63,205 nucleotides of DNA from Clostridia bacterium. Its GTDB lineage: Bacteria > Bacillota > Clostridia > Christensenellales > UBA3700. Shown here one piece after another: positions 1-7,958 of the stretch. The stretch covers positions 1 to 63,205 of the forward strand of contig JAIEDA010000013.1 in assembly GCA_029068165.1 (NCBI GenBank), given 5' to 3'. The stretch's first letter is position 1, and each line of letters begins with the position of its first letter. The notes below the pieces were generated by a model. That model was not told where the DNA came from and searched no databases. It worked only from the letters and a program-made list of their open reading frames with translations. The position numbers were made by a program, and so were the translations under genes.

Positions 1-84
1 GACGGAATAACCTATAAGGGAGATCTCAGCGTAGCGCTCAAAGAAGATCTCGGCAAACGGGAAATTCAAGTAACGTTTAGATAA
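1..84 (+). CDS. C-terminal end of an unidentified gene (partial)
   Basis: The first 27 codons of the window are open in frame 1 and end at a TAA at 82-84. The tail reads DGITYKGDLSVALKEDLGKR, then EIQVTFR and stop. It is too short to assign to a family. No strong terminator follows it; a 9-bp inverted repeat at 91-125 could end its transcript weakly. Real coding sequence is likely because the frame has typical local codon use and ends just before a clear promoter, but the product is unknown. Confidence 0.55.
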   Translation, partial: DGITYKGDLSVALKEDLGKREIQVTFR

Positions 85-90
85 AATTTG

Positions 91-125
91 ATAGGACTTT
101 TAAGTAATTGACTTCTAAGTCCTAT
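91..125. repeat. 9-bp perfect inverted repeat over the rarA promoter
   Basis: ATAGGACTT at 91-99 is repeated in inverse as AAGTCCTAT at 117-125. The 17-nt loop contains the rarA -35 hexamer (108-113), and the right arm fills most of the spacer between -35 and -10. The placement fits an operator for a repressor. A weak terminator for the upstream gene is the alternative, but no U-run follows. Confidence 0.5.
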
Positions 126-136
126 TATTATATAAT
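108..136 (+). promoter_or_regulatory. rarA promoter, leaderless geometry
   Basis: TTGACT at 108-113, a 17-nt spacer, and TATAAT at 131-136. Six nucleotides (137-142) separate the -10 from the ATG at 143, so the expected transcription start is the A of the start codon. No Shine-Dalgarno sequence precedes the gene. Confidence 0.75.
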
Positions 137-142
137 AACGAT

Positions 143-1444
143 ATGAATTTATTCGATATTATAGGAAAAGACGACGCTCCGTTGGCGGAGAGAATGAGAC
201 CTACGAATTTAGATGAATTTGTGGGTCAGGAACATATTGTTGGCAAAAACAGTTTGCTAAGGCGCGCTATTTTGACGGATAGTTTGGGAAGCTGTATCTT
301 TTACGGCGCTCCGGGATGCGGAAAGACTACGCTCGCCAACATTATCGCAAACACGACAAAGTCCAATTTCGTAAAGCTCAACGCCGTTTCCTCGGGTATT
401 TCCGACGCGAAAAAGGTTATAGAGGACGCTAGACTTGACAAGGAAAGATACGGAATAAACACCTACTTGCTACTCGACGAGTGCCATCGGTGGAACAAAG
501 CGCAGTCCGACTGTATGTTGGAAGCCATAGAAAAAGGTCATATAGTATTTATCGGTTCGACTACCGAAAATCCTTTCGTGTCTATGACTAGAGCAATAGT
601 TTCGCGTTGTAGAATTTTCGAGTTTAAGCCGTTGAGCGGTAAAGATATCAAAGCAACGCTTGCAAGAGCGGTAAAAGACGAAAATAAAGGTCTTGGCAAA
701 ATGAATTTGCAGGTCAGCGAAGAAGCTTTGGAACATTTCGTATGGGCGAGCGACGGAGATCTTCGCAACGCGCTCAATGCGTTGGAACTTGCCGCAAAAA
801 GTACTCAACCCAACGACAATGGAAAGATAGTAATAGATTTGACGGTTGCCGAGCAATCGGCGCAAAAAAAGTCTATGAGCATAGACGAGAGTATGTACTA
901 CGATATGATTTCGGCTTTTTGCAAGTCGCTGAGGGGAAGCGATTCGGACGCGGCTCTTTATTGGGCGGAGCGGCTAATACAAGCGGGATGCGACCCTATG
1001 CTCATTCTAAGGCGACTGATAGTACACAGTAGCGAAGACGTCGGTATGGCTGATCCGCAAGCTTTGGTCGTAGCGACCGCGGCGTTGACGGCGTATCAAA
1101 ATATCGGTTTGCCAGAGGGTAAAATTCCTATGTACAACGCAATTATTTACGTATGCGAAGCGCCCAAGTCCAACAGCGTAGTTACGGCTAAGTATGCGGT
1201 TGAAGAAGTCGTAGCCAATCGTAAAGACGACGGAGTCCCTACGTATTTGATGGATAAAAACTACAAGGTTCAAAAGATTTCGGGGTATAAATATCCTCAC
1301 GACTACGGCGGTTGGGTGGAGCAGCAGTATTTGCCTAATTCTCTCAAAGACGAGAAGTTCTACAAACCCTCTAGCAACGGCTTTGAGAAATATCTTATAC
1401 GAGCGAAAGAAATCAAGGGCAACAAAGACGAAAACAAAAAGTAA
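143..1444 (+). CDS. rarA: Replication-associated recombination protein A (RarA/MgsA)
   Basis: A 433-residue AAA+ ATPase of the RarA/MgsA/WHIP family, which acts at stalled or damaged replication forks in the cytoplasm. Walker A is GAPGCGKTT near residues 55-63. Walker B is LLLDECHRW near 109-117, where relatives often have DEIHRF. The STTENP sensor I and VSRC segments follow, then the helical C-terminal region with GCDPMLILRR and a conserved YPHDY stretch. The length is normal. The ATG at 143 has no ribosome-binding site but sits exactly where its promoter would start transcription, so a leaderless message is inferred. It resembles RuvB only in the ATPase core; a complete ruvB lies at 7958. 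Confidence 0.95.
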   Translation: MNLFDIIGKDDAPLAERMRPTNLDEFVGQEHIVGKNSLLRRAILTDSLGSCIFYGAPGCGKTTLANIIANTTKSNFVKLNAVSSGISDAKKVIEDARLDKERYGINTYLLLDECHRWNKAQSDCMLEAIEKGHIVFIGSTTENPFVSMTRAIVSRCRIFEFKPLSGKDIKATLARAVKDENKGLGKMNLQVSEEALEHFVWASDGDLRNALNALELAAKSTQPNDNGKIVIDLTVAEQSAQKKSMSIDESMYYDMISAFCKSLRGSDSDAALYWAERLIQAGCDPMLILRRLIVHSSEDVGMADPQALVVATAALTAYQNIGLPEGKIPMYNAIIYVCEAPKSNSVVTAKYAVEEVVANRKDDGVPTYLMDKNYKVQKISGYKYPHDYGGWVEQQYLPNSLKDEKFYKPSSNGFEKYLIRAKEIKGNKDENKK

Positions 1445-1498
1445 TTTTTACTTTGGTAATTTCTACATGATATTTGTAAATTTTAATTTAAAAAAATA

Positions 1499-1527
1499 TT
1501 GACTGTCTTATGAACGGCGGTTATACT
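1499..1527 (+). promoter_or_regulatory. Promoter of the ABC transporter pair
   Basis: TTGACT at 1499-1504, a 17-nt spacer and TATACT at 1522-1527. The expected start is near 1534, giving a leader of about 25 nt that carries the GGAGG ribosome-binding site. Confidence 0.65.
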
Positions 1528-1558
1528 TAAAGTGAATTCAAAAGTCGGAGGTTTAATT

Positions 1559-2347
1559 ATGGACGATATTTTGACAATAACAAATTTAAGCAAAAAGTAC
1601 AAGGGCAATGATAAATACGCAGTACAAGATTTATGTCTTGAAGTAAAAGCGGGAGAGCTTGTCGCTTTCTTAGGTCCTAACGGCGCGGGTAAGAGCACTA
1701 CGATAAAATGTATAACGGGCGCTTTGCCGTACAGCGCAGGAAATATTTCAATATGCGGATTTGATTTGCACGACAATCCGATTTCGGCTAAAAAGAATAT
1801 GGGTTACGTTCCCGACAACCATTTCCTATACGAAACTATGACCGCCAACGAGTATATCAATTTTATGGCGGATATTTACGGAGTGGGGCTGAACGACAGG
1901 AAGCAAAGAGCGGAAAAGTATCTATCGCTCTTTGAGCTAACCGACGTCGCAAATAAGCAAGTCGGCGGATATTCGCACGGTATGAAGCAAAAGATATGTA
2001 TTATAGGAGCGTTGATACACGAGCCAAAGCTTTGGATATTGGACGAGCCGCTGACCGGCTTGGATCCTAAGAGCGCGTACAACCTCAAAATGCTTATGAA
2101 AGAGCATTGTAAGCAGGGCAACAGCGTATTGTTCTCTTCGCACATTATCGAAGTAGTGGAAAAGCTATGCGACAAGGTGGCTATTATCGACAAGGGAAAA
2201 CTCATAGTAAGCGGTTCTATGGAAGAAATCAAATCAAGCAATACCGACAACAGCCTTGAAGAATTCTTTATGTCCGTCACCAACGGTTCGGAAGTCGACG
2301 GCGGAGAAAAGTTTGACGAACGCTTCAGCAGCGGTGAGTTTGACTAA
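1559..2347 (+). CDS. ABC transporter ATP-binding protein
   Basis: ATPase subunit of an ABC-2 type exporter, about 262 residues. Walker A is GPNGAGKST, the Q-loop region is VPDNHFLYE, the signature is degenerate (GGYSHGMKQK instead of LSGGQ), Walker B is LWILDEPLTG and the switch histidine lies in SSHIIE. Degenerate signatures of this kind are common in this exporter class. The start is set at 1559 because GGAGG lies a few bases upstream; a longer reading frame from 1532 would put that site inside the gene. It is followed after 11 nt by its membrane partner. The substrate cannot be told from sequence. Confidence 0.9.
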   Translation: MDDILTITNLSKKYKGNDKYAVQDLCLEVKAGELVAFLGPNGAGKSTTIKCITGALPYSAGNISICGFDLHDNPISAKKNMGYVPDNHFLYETMTANEYINFMADIYGVGLNDRKQRAEKYLSLFELTDVANKQVGGYSHGMKQKICIIGALIHEPKLWILDEPLTGLDPKSAYNLKMLMKEHCKQGNSVLFSSHIIEVVEKLCDKVAIIDKGKLIVSGSMEEIKSSNTDNSLEEFFMSVTNGSEVDGGEKFDERFSSGEFD

Positions 2348-2358
2348 CGGAGGCGAGT

Positions 2359-4050
2359 ATGACTGCTTTTTTAACGTTGACTAAACGCATTATCAAAAAC
2401 ACTCTCGTTCCTAATTTCTCCGACGCTAAGGAGAAAAAGAAGTATATAGGAATAATCGTAGCTGTTGCGATTTGTTTGGGTATTCCGTATCTCGGCGTAC
2501 TCATCAGCGCGTATGAACTTATCGCGACTTCCTTGGAGCTTGGATATTTGACGGAAGTACTCTCCGTATTATTTTTAGCCACCCAACTGATTACGATATT
2601 CTTATCGCTCTTCGTCTATATAAATATAATGTATTATAGCAAAGATAACGAGTTTTTGTTTACGCTGCCGCTAAAGTCGGTGAGCGTATTTTGGGCAAAA
2701 CTAATAGCGATAGTGGTGCACGAGCTCATAATTTCGGCTATTATGATAATACCGATGTCTATAGTGGTAGGAATAGCTTTGGCAAAATCGGCAATAGGTT
2801 TGAACGCAGGGTTTTTACTGCTTATTATACCTGCAACGGTTTTATTGCCGCTTATGGCAATACTTTTGATTGCGCTCGTATCCTATCCGCTGATGAAGAT
2901 ACTGAACTTTTTCAAGAAAAGACCTATTTTGGGCGCTGTATTCGTTATTATTTTAGTAGCAGCGTTTTATATAGCCATATATGTACCGATGCTTATCAGC
3001 GCTCAGCAATCGCCGTCGGCGGGAGATATAGAAGGATCGATAGACGAGAGCGGAGGAATGAATACTTCGCAGGTCTTCGCTCAGGTTTTGCCGTCGCTTA
3101 CTAAACTAGGTCGGTATTCCTTCCATACCTATTTTCTTGCTAAGGCTATGACGGCTACGAACGGCGCAGTAGGCTTCGGCTACGCAATGGCGTTTATCGG
3201 CATCGTGATTGGGCTTGCGGCGATAGGTAGTTTGCTCTCCGTATGGCAGTATTCCAAACTTGCTACCGCGTCGCTTGAGAGCGGCGGCGGCTCAAAATCC
3301 GCAGGCAAAGTCAAAGAGGCTAAGTCTAGAAATTACAAGAAAGCGCTGTACTTGAAAGATATTTCTTCCGTCGTAAAGAACAACTCGTTACTTATACAGT
3401 CTGGATTAATGACGATACTTCCGCCGATATTGATATTTTTCGTATGTCAAATGCAAAGCGGAATACAGGAAGTCGGAGCGGTTGTAGGCGTGGGAATTGC
3501 CGAACTCATATTGAAGATAATGCTTTCAAGCAACGTTGCAAGTATACTGGCGTTTTCGCGCGACGGCGAAGGAGTGATAAAATATAAGACGTTGCCTGTC
3601 AACGTTAAGGACGTGGTAAACGCCAAGATCAAGACAGGTTTGACTTTTTCTTTGATCGCTACAGCGTTTAGTACTGTCGCTTTAGCTTTCGTGCCGGGTA
3701 TGAATATCGTATTCGTGATAGGTTTCCTTGCGTCAAACGCAGTGTACGCTCTAGCGATAAACAGGTTTAGCGTTTACCGCGATTTGAAAAAACCGAATAT
3801 ACATTGGAAGAACATAACTGAAATTACGAAGAATAATTTTTCGTCATTTATACCTATGCTTATATCGTTCGTCCCCGGGCTGATAGTAATGGTAGGTACC
3901 ATTGCTGTGGGTATAAGTTTAGATATCAATCAGTACGTTTTGGGCTTATTGTATTGCGCGATAGCGTTAGCGGTCGGCGGTTTATTCTTACTGATAGTAA
4001 AAGCCTTGACGTCTTTCGACGAGGAAGAAGCGTTGGAGCGAGTAGAGTAA
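2359..4050 (+). CDS. ABC transporter permease (ABC-2 exporter type)
   Basis: A 563-residue polytopic membrane protein with about a dozen hydrophobic segments, for example near residues 28-50, 68-88, 115-180 and 193-213. A Ser/Gly-rich soluble stretch lies near residue 310 (ESGGGSKSAGK), and the second half repeats the pattern of membrane spans. It begins right after the ATPase gene with its own GGAGG site, so the two form a two-gene exporter. Large permeases of this type in Firmicutes are typically annotated as putative ABC exporters of unknown substrate. A hairpin terminator follows at 4073. Confidence 0.85.
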   Translation: MTAFLTLTKRIIKNTLVPNFSDAKEKKKYIGIIVAVAICLGIPYLGVLISAYELIATSLELGYLTEVLSVLFLATQLITIFLSLFVYINIMYYSKDNEFLFTLPLKSVSVFWAKLIAIVVHELIISAIMIIPMSIVVGIALAKSAIGLNAGFLLLIIPATVLLPLMAILLIALVSYPLMKILNFFKKRPILGAVFVIILVAAFYIAIYVPMLISAQQSPSAGDIEGSIDESGGMNTSQVFAQVLPSLTKLGRYSFHTYFLAKAMTATNGAVGFGYAMAFIGIVIGLAAIGSLLSVWQYSKLATASLESGGGSKSAGKVKEAKSRNYKKALYLKDISSVVKNNSLLIQSGLMTILPPILIFFVCQMQSGIQEVGAVVGVGIAELILKIMLSSNVASILAFSRDGEGVIKYKTLPVNVKDVVNAKIKTGLTFSLIATAFSTVALAFVPGMNIVFVIGFLASNAVYALAINRFSVYRDLKKPNIHWKNITEITKNNFSSFIPMLISFVPGLIVMVGTIAVGISLDINQYVLGLLYCAIALAVGGLFLLIVKALTSFDEEEALERVE

Positions 4051-4072
4051 TTATTCGTTGATTTAACTAAAG

Positions 4073-4104
4073 AGGAGCGTAGCGAGGTTGCGGCGCTCCT
4101 TTTG
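4073..4104 (+). terminator. Terminator after the ABC transporter pair
   Basis: AGGAGCG at 4073-4079 pairs with CGCTCCT at 4094-4100, followed by a short T run. It overlaps the start of the ruvX promoter region. Confidence 0.6.
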
Positions 4105-4105
4105 C

Positions 4106-4134
4106 TTGACAAAATTTTTTCTATATCGCATAAT
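4106..4134 (+). promoter_or_regulatory. ruvX promoter, leaderless geometry
   Basis: TTGACA at 4106-4111, a 17-nt spacer and CATAAT at 4129-4134. The ATG at 4141 follows after exactly 6 nt, so transcription is expected to begin at the start codon. No ribosome-binding site is present. Confidence 0.7.
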
Positions 4135-4140
4135 ATCCGT

Positions 4141-4545
4141 ATGAAATATTTAGCGATAGATTTAGGCGATAGCCGCACTGGCATAGCAGTCAGCGAAAGC
4201 GGTATCATAGCCACCGGTATTGAAACGTACAAAAGAATAGAAGAGCAAAAAGATTTGCAGTATATAGCCGATTTAGTCAAAGCGTACAAGGTTGACGTAG
4301 TCGTGTTTGGTTTGCCGCTAAATATGGACGGCACTGAAGGTGAGAGAGTTCAAAAGACGAAAGCGTTCGCCGAGAAACTTCAACCGCTTATCAACGCAAA
4401 GATAGACTATGAGGACGAGCGTCTTACGACGGTAGTCGCCGAAGAAATGCTTATCGAGGGCGGTATGCGCAGGGATAAACGTAAGAAGGTCGTTGACAAG
4501 ATTGCCGCGACGATAATACTACAATCCTATTTGGATAGGCGGTAA
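4141..4545 (+). CDS. ruvX: Putative Holliday junction resolvase / pre-16S rRNA nuclease YqgF (RuvX)
   Basis: A 134-residue RNase H-fold nuclease of the YqgF family, which trims pre-16S rRNA ends and has been proposed to resolve Holliday junctions. The N-terminal strand has the metal-binding aspartate in LAIDLGDSRTG, followed by VVFGLPLNMDG, a DERLTT segment and a C-terminal DKIAATIILQSYL helix with a second acidic residue. The length is normal. I chose the ATG at 4141 over a longer frame from 4102 because the family starts this way and the promoter lies in between. The gene appears to be transcribed alone. Confidence 0.9.
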   Translation: MKYLAIDLGDSRTGIAVSESGIIATGIETYKRIEEQKDLQYIADLVKAYKVDVVVFGLPLNMDGTEGERVQKTKAFAEKLQPLINAKIDYEDERLTTVVAEEMLIEGGMRRDKRKKVVDKIAATIILQSYLDRR

Positions 4546-4561
4546 AACGTCAAAAAAGTTG

Positions 4562-4591
4562 TTGACGAGCGGCATTTATTTTGGATATATA
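4562..4591 (+). promoter_or_regulatory. Possible promoter between ruvX and yebC
   Basis: TTGACG at 4562-4567 is followed after 17-18 nt by ATATAT/TATATA at 4585-4591. It would start a short transcript near 4597 that runs into the terminator at 4648. Confidence 0.45.
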
Positions 4592-4595
4592 GATT

Positions 4596-4677
4596 ATGCA
4601 AGGGAAATATTTCTTTGCGCAAAGGTTGATACTTTAATTAAAATATTGAACTCCTGTAAGTCGGGGGTTCATTTTTA
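4596..4677 (+). ncRNA. Possible small RNA or leader-peptide transcript
   Basis: About 80 nt lie between a promoter-like sequence and an intrinsic terminator. The 5' part can fold into a hairpin at 4598-4618 (GCAAGGGAA against TTCTTTGC). A 13-codon reading frame, MQGKYFFAQRLIL, starts at the ATG at 4596, right where transcription would begin, and stops at 4637 before the terminator. Both readings, small RNA or tiny leaderless ORF, are inference. It resembles no RNA family I can name. Confidence 0.3.
4648..4677 (+). terminator. Intrinsic terminator upstream of yebC
   Basis: GAACTCC at 4648-4654 pairs with GGGGTTC at 4664-4670 with one G-U pair, followed by ATTTTTATT. Confidence 0.6.
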
Positions 4678-4698
4678 TTAAGATTAAGCGCCGCAATG

Positions 4699-4724
4699 GC
4701 AAGTTTTTTACTTGCTTTTTTTTG
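4699..4724 (+). terminator. Second intrinsic terminator upstream of yebC
   Basis: GCAAGT at 4699-4704 and ACTTGC at 4710-4715 enclose a T5 loop and are followed by about nine T residues. Confidence 0.65.
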
Positions 4725-4736
4725 AGTACGAAACAC

Positions 4737-4765
4737 TTGCAAAATACTCGACGTTATTATAAAAT
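4737..4765 (+). promoter_or_regulatory. yebC promoter
   Basis: TTGCAA at 4737-4742, a 17-nt spacer and TAAAAT at 4760-4765. The transcript would carry a normal leader with a CGGAGG ribosome-binding site before the ATG at 4796. Confidence 0.6.
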
Positions 4766-4795
4766 AAATATATAAATAACATTTCGGAGGTAATT

Positions 4796-5533
4796 ATGTC
4801 CGGACATAGCAAATGGGCAAATATTAAAAATAAGAAAGGAAAGAGCGACGCGAAGAGAGCAAGCGTATTTACTAAGATAGGAAGAGAGATAGCCGTTGCG
4901 GTTAAGCAAGGCGGACCCGATCCCAGTTCAAATTCAAGACTTCGCGACGTCATCGCTAAGGCTAAAGCCAACAATATGCCCAACGACAACATCGAAAGAG
5001 GTATCAAAAAGGCGAGCGGAGAACTCAGCGCGGTAAACTATGAAGAAAATATTTACGAAGGCTACGGCGCGGGCGGAGTTGCCGTTATTGTCGAAACGCT
5101 TACCGACAACAAGAACCGTACCGCGGGCGATATTAGACACCACTTCGACAAGTGCGGCGGAGCTATGGGTACTAGCGGTTGCGTGTCGTATATGTTTGAA
5201 ACAAAGGGAGTGATAGTCGTTGACGGAGAGGGCGTAGACGAAGACGAGCTTATGATGGTCGCGCTTGATTGCGGAGCGGAAGACATACTCAACGACGGCG
5301 ACATATTTGAAATATATACCGATCCAAATTCGCTCGGAAGCGTAAGAGAAAATCTTGAGAAGCAAAAGACCGTTAAGATTTTGTCCGCCGACGTGGATAG
5401 AATACCCAACAATACCGTAAAACCTGATAAAGACGCTCAGGCCAAAGTGCTTAAGCTTTTGGATATGTTGGAGGACAACGACGACGTGCAAAACGTATAT
5501 CACAACGCCGAACTCGACGAGGACGAGGATTAG
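4796..5533 (+). CDS. YebC/PmpR family protein (translation or transcription regulator)
   Basis: A 245-residue member of the YebC/PmpR family. The N-terminus [20 protein letters not shown] is diagnostic, and [17 protein letters not shown] and [13 protein letters not shown] mark the middle domain. Family members have been described as DNA-binding regulators and, for the YebC2 branch and mitochondrial TACO1, as translation factors that relieve stalling at proline runs. Which applies here cannot be told. The gene has its own promoter and an excellent ribosome-binding site. It precedes proA by 23 nt, and the short gap suggests readthrough into proA and the ruv genes. Confidence 0.93.
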   Translation: MSGHSKWANIKNKKGKSDAKRASVFTKIGREIAVAVKQGGPDPSSNSRLRDVIAKAKANNMPNDNIERGIKKASGELSAVNYEENIYEGYGAGGVAVIVETLTDNKNRTAGDIRHHFDKCGGAMGTSGCVSYMFETKGVIVVDGEGVDEDELMMVALDCGAEDILNDGDIFEIYTDPNSLGSVRENLEKQKTVKILSADVDRIPNNTVKPDKDAQAKVLKLLDMLEDNDDVQNVYHNAELDEDED

Positions 5534-5556
5534 ATCGAGGAGTAGAGATTGTTATT

Positions 5557-6804
5557 ATGATGACGCAAATAGAGAAAATATGCGCAAACGCGAGAGAGGC
5601 TTCTTACAAACTTGCTTTTTGCAGTAGAGGCGAAAAAGATAAGATATTGCTCGCAATCGCCGATAGTATAGAAAAAAGCAGGGATATAATCAAGGCGGAA
5701 AACGCAGTAGATATCAAAAACGCAAAAGGCGTTCTCTCTGAAGCAATGATAGATAGGCTTACGCTTACCGATGAAAGAATTTCTCTTATGGCTGAGGGCG
5801 TAAGGCAAGTAGTCGCTTTAGACGACCCCGTAGGAAAGGTCGTTAGAGAGTGGACTACTCCCAACGGACTAAAGTTTAAAAAAGTGCGCGCTTCGCTAGG
5901 CGTTATAGGAGTTATCTACGAGTCCCGTCCCAACGTGACGGTAGACGTTGTAAGTCTTTGTATAAAGTCGGGCAACGGCGTTATTCTCAAAGGCGGAAAG
6001 GAAGCCGTCAATTCGAATAGACAGCTTTTCAAGATTATTCAAAATGCTATTGAAGAGAGCGGCTTTGATAAAAACTGCGTAGGCTTTATTGACAATATCG
6101 ACAGGGCGGCTACCAACGAAATGTTGGCTCAATCTAAATATATCGACGTGATTATCCCTAGAGGAAGCGACGGACTTAAGAAGTTCGTATTGGCGACTTC
6201 GCAAATTCCCGTTATCGCTTCATCGGGCGGCAACTGTCACGTCTACGTAGAAAAATCAGCAAATCTAGCTATGGCTGAAGAGATAGTTTACAACGCCAAA
6301 ATGCAAAGGGTATCCGTTTGCAACGCGGCTGAACAACTGCTCGTTGACGAAGAGATAGCAAAAGAGTTTTTACCCAAAATGCTTAAAAGACTTATGGACG
6401 GCGGATGCAAAATCAACGGTTGCGAAAAAACCTGCGCACTCGTCAAGGGAGTTTATCCAGCCAGCGAAGAGGACTATAAGACCGAGAGAGAAGACTATAT
6501 CTTGACGGTTAAGGTAGTCAAAGATTTTAAAGAAGCTATCGACAGGATAAACGCAAACGGCACAAAGCACAGCGAAGCGATAGTATCTACCGACGAAAAA
6601 GTTATGCAAATTTTCACGGGTATGGTTGACGCGGGGTGCGTCTATACCAACGCTTCGACGAGATTTACCGACGGATTTGAGTTCGGTTTCGGCGCGGAGA
6701 TAGGAATATCTACGCAAAAACTCCACGCTCGAGGACCGCTAGGCTTAGAGCAACTCACGAGCGAAAAATACGTTGTTACGGGCAACGGTCAAGTAAGGAA
6801 ATGA
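5557..6804 (+). CDS. proA: Gamma-glutamyl phosphate reductase
   Basis: A 415-residue ALDH-superfamily enzyme that reduces gamma-glutamyl phosphate with NADPH, the second step of proline synthesis. Seen are GVIGVIYESRPNVTVDV, the nucleotide-binding KGGKEAVNSN, IDVIIPRGSDG and the catalytic-cysteine region AKMQRVSVCNAAEQLL, followed by RFTDGFEFGFGAEIGISTQ. The length is normal. No proB lies beside it. The start could be either of two adjacent ATGs at 5557 and 5560; AGGAG lies about 14 nt upstream, which is long. Its stop overlaps the ruvC start by 4 nt, so it is co-transcribed with ruvC. Confidence 0.95.
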   Translation: MMTQIEKICANAREASYKLAFCSRGEKDKILLAIADSIEKSRDIIKAENAVDIKNAKGVLSEAMIDRLTLTDERISLMAEGVRQVVALDDPVGKVVREWTTPNGLKFKKVRASLGVIGVIYESRPNVTVDVVSLCIKSGNGVILKGGKEAVNSNRQLFKIIQNAIEESGFDKNCVGFIDNIDRAATNEMLAQSKYIDVIIPRGSDGLKKFVLATSQIPVIASSGGNCHVYVEKSANLAMAEEIVYNAKMQRVSVCNAAEQLLVDEEIAKEFLPKMLKRLMDGGCKINGCEKTCALVKGVYPASEEDYKTEREDYILTVKVVKDFKEAIDRINANGTKHSEAIVSTDEKVMQIFTGMVDAGCVYTNASTRFTDGFEFGFGAEIGISTQKLHARGPLGLEQLTSEKYVVTGNGQVRK

Positions 6805-7295
6805 TAATACTCGGAATAGACCCGGGACTTGCAATAGTCGGTTACGGTGTGATAGAAACTAACAAGGGCGCAAGCAGAGCGATAGATTGCGGTGTAATAA
6901 ATACTCCCAAAGACGACAGCGTTCCTGTGCGTTTGACTAAAATTTACGACGGTATGCTATCGCTTATAGAAAAGTACAAACCCGATTGCATAGCTATCGA
7001 GGAACTCTTTTTCAATACGAATATCACTACGGGCATAAACGTGGCGCAGGCAAGGGGAGTTATACTGCTTGCTTGCAACCAAAGTAATCTTAAAATGTAC
7101 GAGTATACGCCGCTACAAATCAAGCAAGCGCTGACGGGCTACGGAAAAGCGGAGAAGAAACAAATACAGTTTATGGTGACGAGGCTTTTGAATCTAAAAG
7201 CCGTACCCAAACCCGACGACGCGGCGGACGGCTTGGCTGTTGCGCTCACTCACGCTCAAACGGCAAGACTCGGCGGACTGTTCAGCATAAGGTAA
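6801..7295 (+). CDS. ruvC: Holliday junction resolvase RuvC
   Basis: A 164-residue crossover junction endodeoxyribonuclease that cuts Holliday junctions as part of RuvABC. The catalytic acids are visible: Asp7 in LGIDPGL, the Glu pair 67-68 in IAIEELFFN, and Asp139/140 and Asp143 in PKPDDAADGLAVA. The length fits the family. It overlaps proA by 4 nt (ATGA) and has an AAGG site. ruvA and ruvB follow, giving the complete resolvasome in one operon, which also continues into queA. Confidence 0.96.
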   Translation: MIILGIDPGLAIVGYGVIETNKGASRAIDCGVINTPKDDSVPVRLTKIYDGMLSLIEKYKPDCIAIEELFFNTNITTGINVAQARGVILLACNQSNLKMYEYTPLQIKQALTGYGKAEKKQIQFMVTRLLNLKAVPKPDDAADGLAVALTHAQTARLGGLFSIR

Positions 7296-7349
7296 ATTAT
7301 ATAAAACCGTATTGTTAAGCAATTACGGTAAGCATACGCAAGGTAAAAA

Positions 7350-7958
7350 ATGTATTATTTGATTACAGGAAAAGTCATACACTACGAAGAAGGGAAAATC
7401 ATACTTGAAAACAACGGTATCGGGTACGAGCTCGGCGTGTCCGCCAATACGCTCTCGGCTTTTGCAAAAAGAGGGGAAGTTGTAACCGCTTACACGTATT
7501 TAAAAGTATCGGACGACGGAATGAGCCTTTACGGTTTTTGCTCCAAAGAAGAGAAAGCTATGTTTATAAATCTTATAAGCGTAAGCGGCGTAGGACCTAA
7601 GATAGCCTTGCAAATTCTTTCGGGTATTGATTTGCAGCGTTTGGCGATATGTATCGTAAACGGCGATTCCAAGACTTTGGCTAAGGTCAAGGGCATAGGT
7701 AAAAAGACAGCCGAAAGAATTATTCTCGAGCTCAAAGAGAAGATTGCCGACGTTCAATCCGACGGCGGCGACGACTTCTTTGGTTTGGTCGGCGGCTCGG
7801 AAGCCTCGAAAGATGAGGTCGTGAACGACGCTGTGCTTGCGTTGGTAAGTTTGGGTATTTCAAAGACGGAAGCGGTCAAAGCCGTTGCGGCGGCAAGGGC
7901 AAAGAGCGACAAGCTTGAAATTATAATTACTACTGCATTAAGGAGTTTTGATAGATAA
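7350..7958 (+). CDS. ruvA: Holliday junction branch migration protein RuvA
   Basis: 202 residues. RuvA binds the four-way junction and loads RuvB. The N-terminal OB fold begins [20 protein letters not shown]. The central tandem helix-hairpin-helix motifs contain [15 protein letters not shown] and [17 protein letters not shown]. The C-terminal domain III ([20 protein letters not shown]) contacts RuvB. An AAGGT site precedes the ATG. Its stop overlaps the ruvB start by one base, so translation is probably coupled. Confidence 0.96.
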   Translation: MYYLITGKVIHYEEGKIILENNGIGYELGVSANTLSAFAKRGEVVTAYTYLKVSDDGMSLYGFCSKEEKAMFINLISVSGVGPKIALQILSGIDLQRLAICIVNGDSKTLAKVKGIGKKTAERIILELKEKIADVQSDGGDDFFGLVGGSEASKDEVVNDAVLALVSLGISKTEAVKAVAAARAKSDKLEIIITTALRSFDR

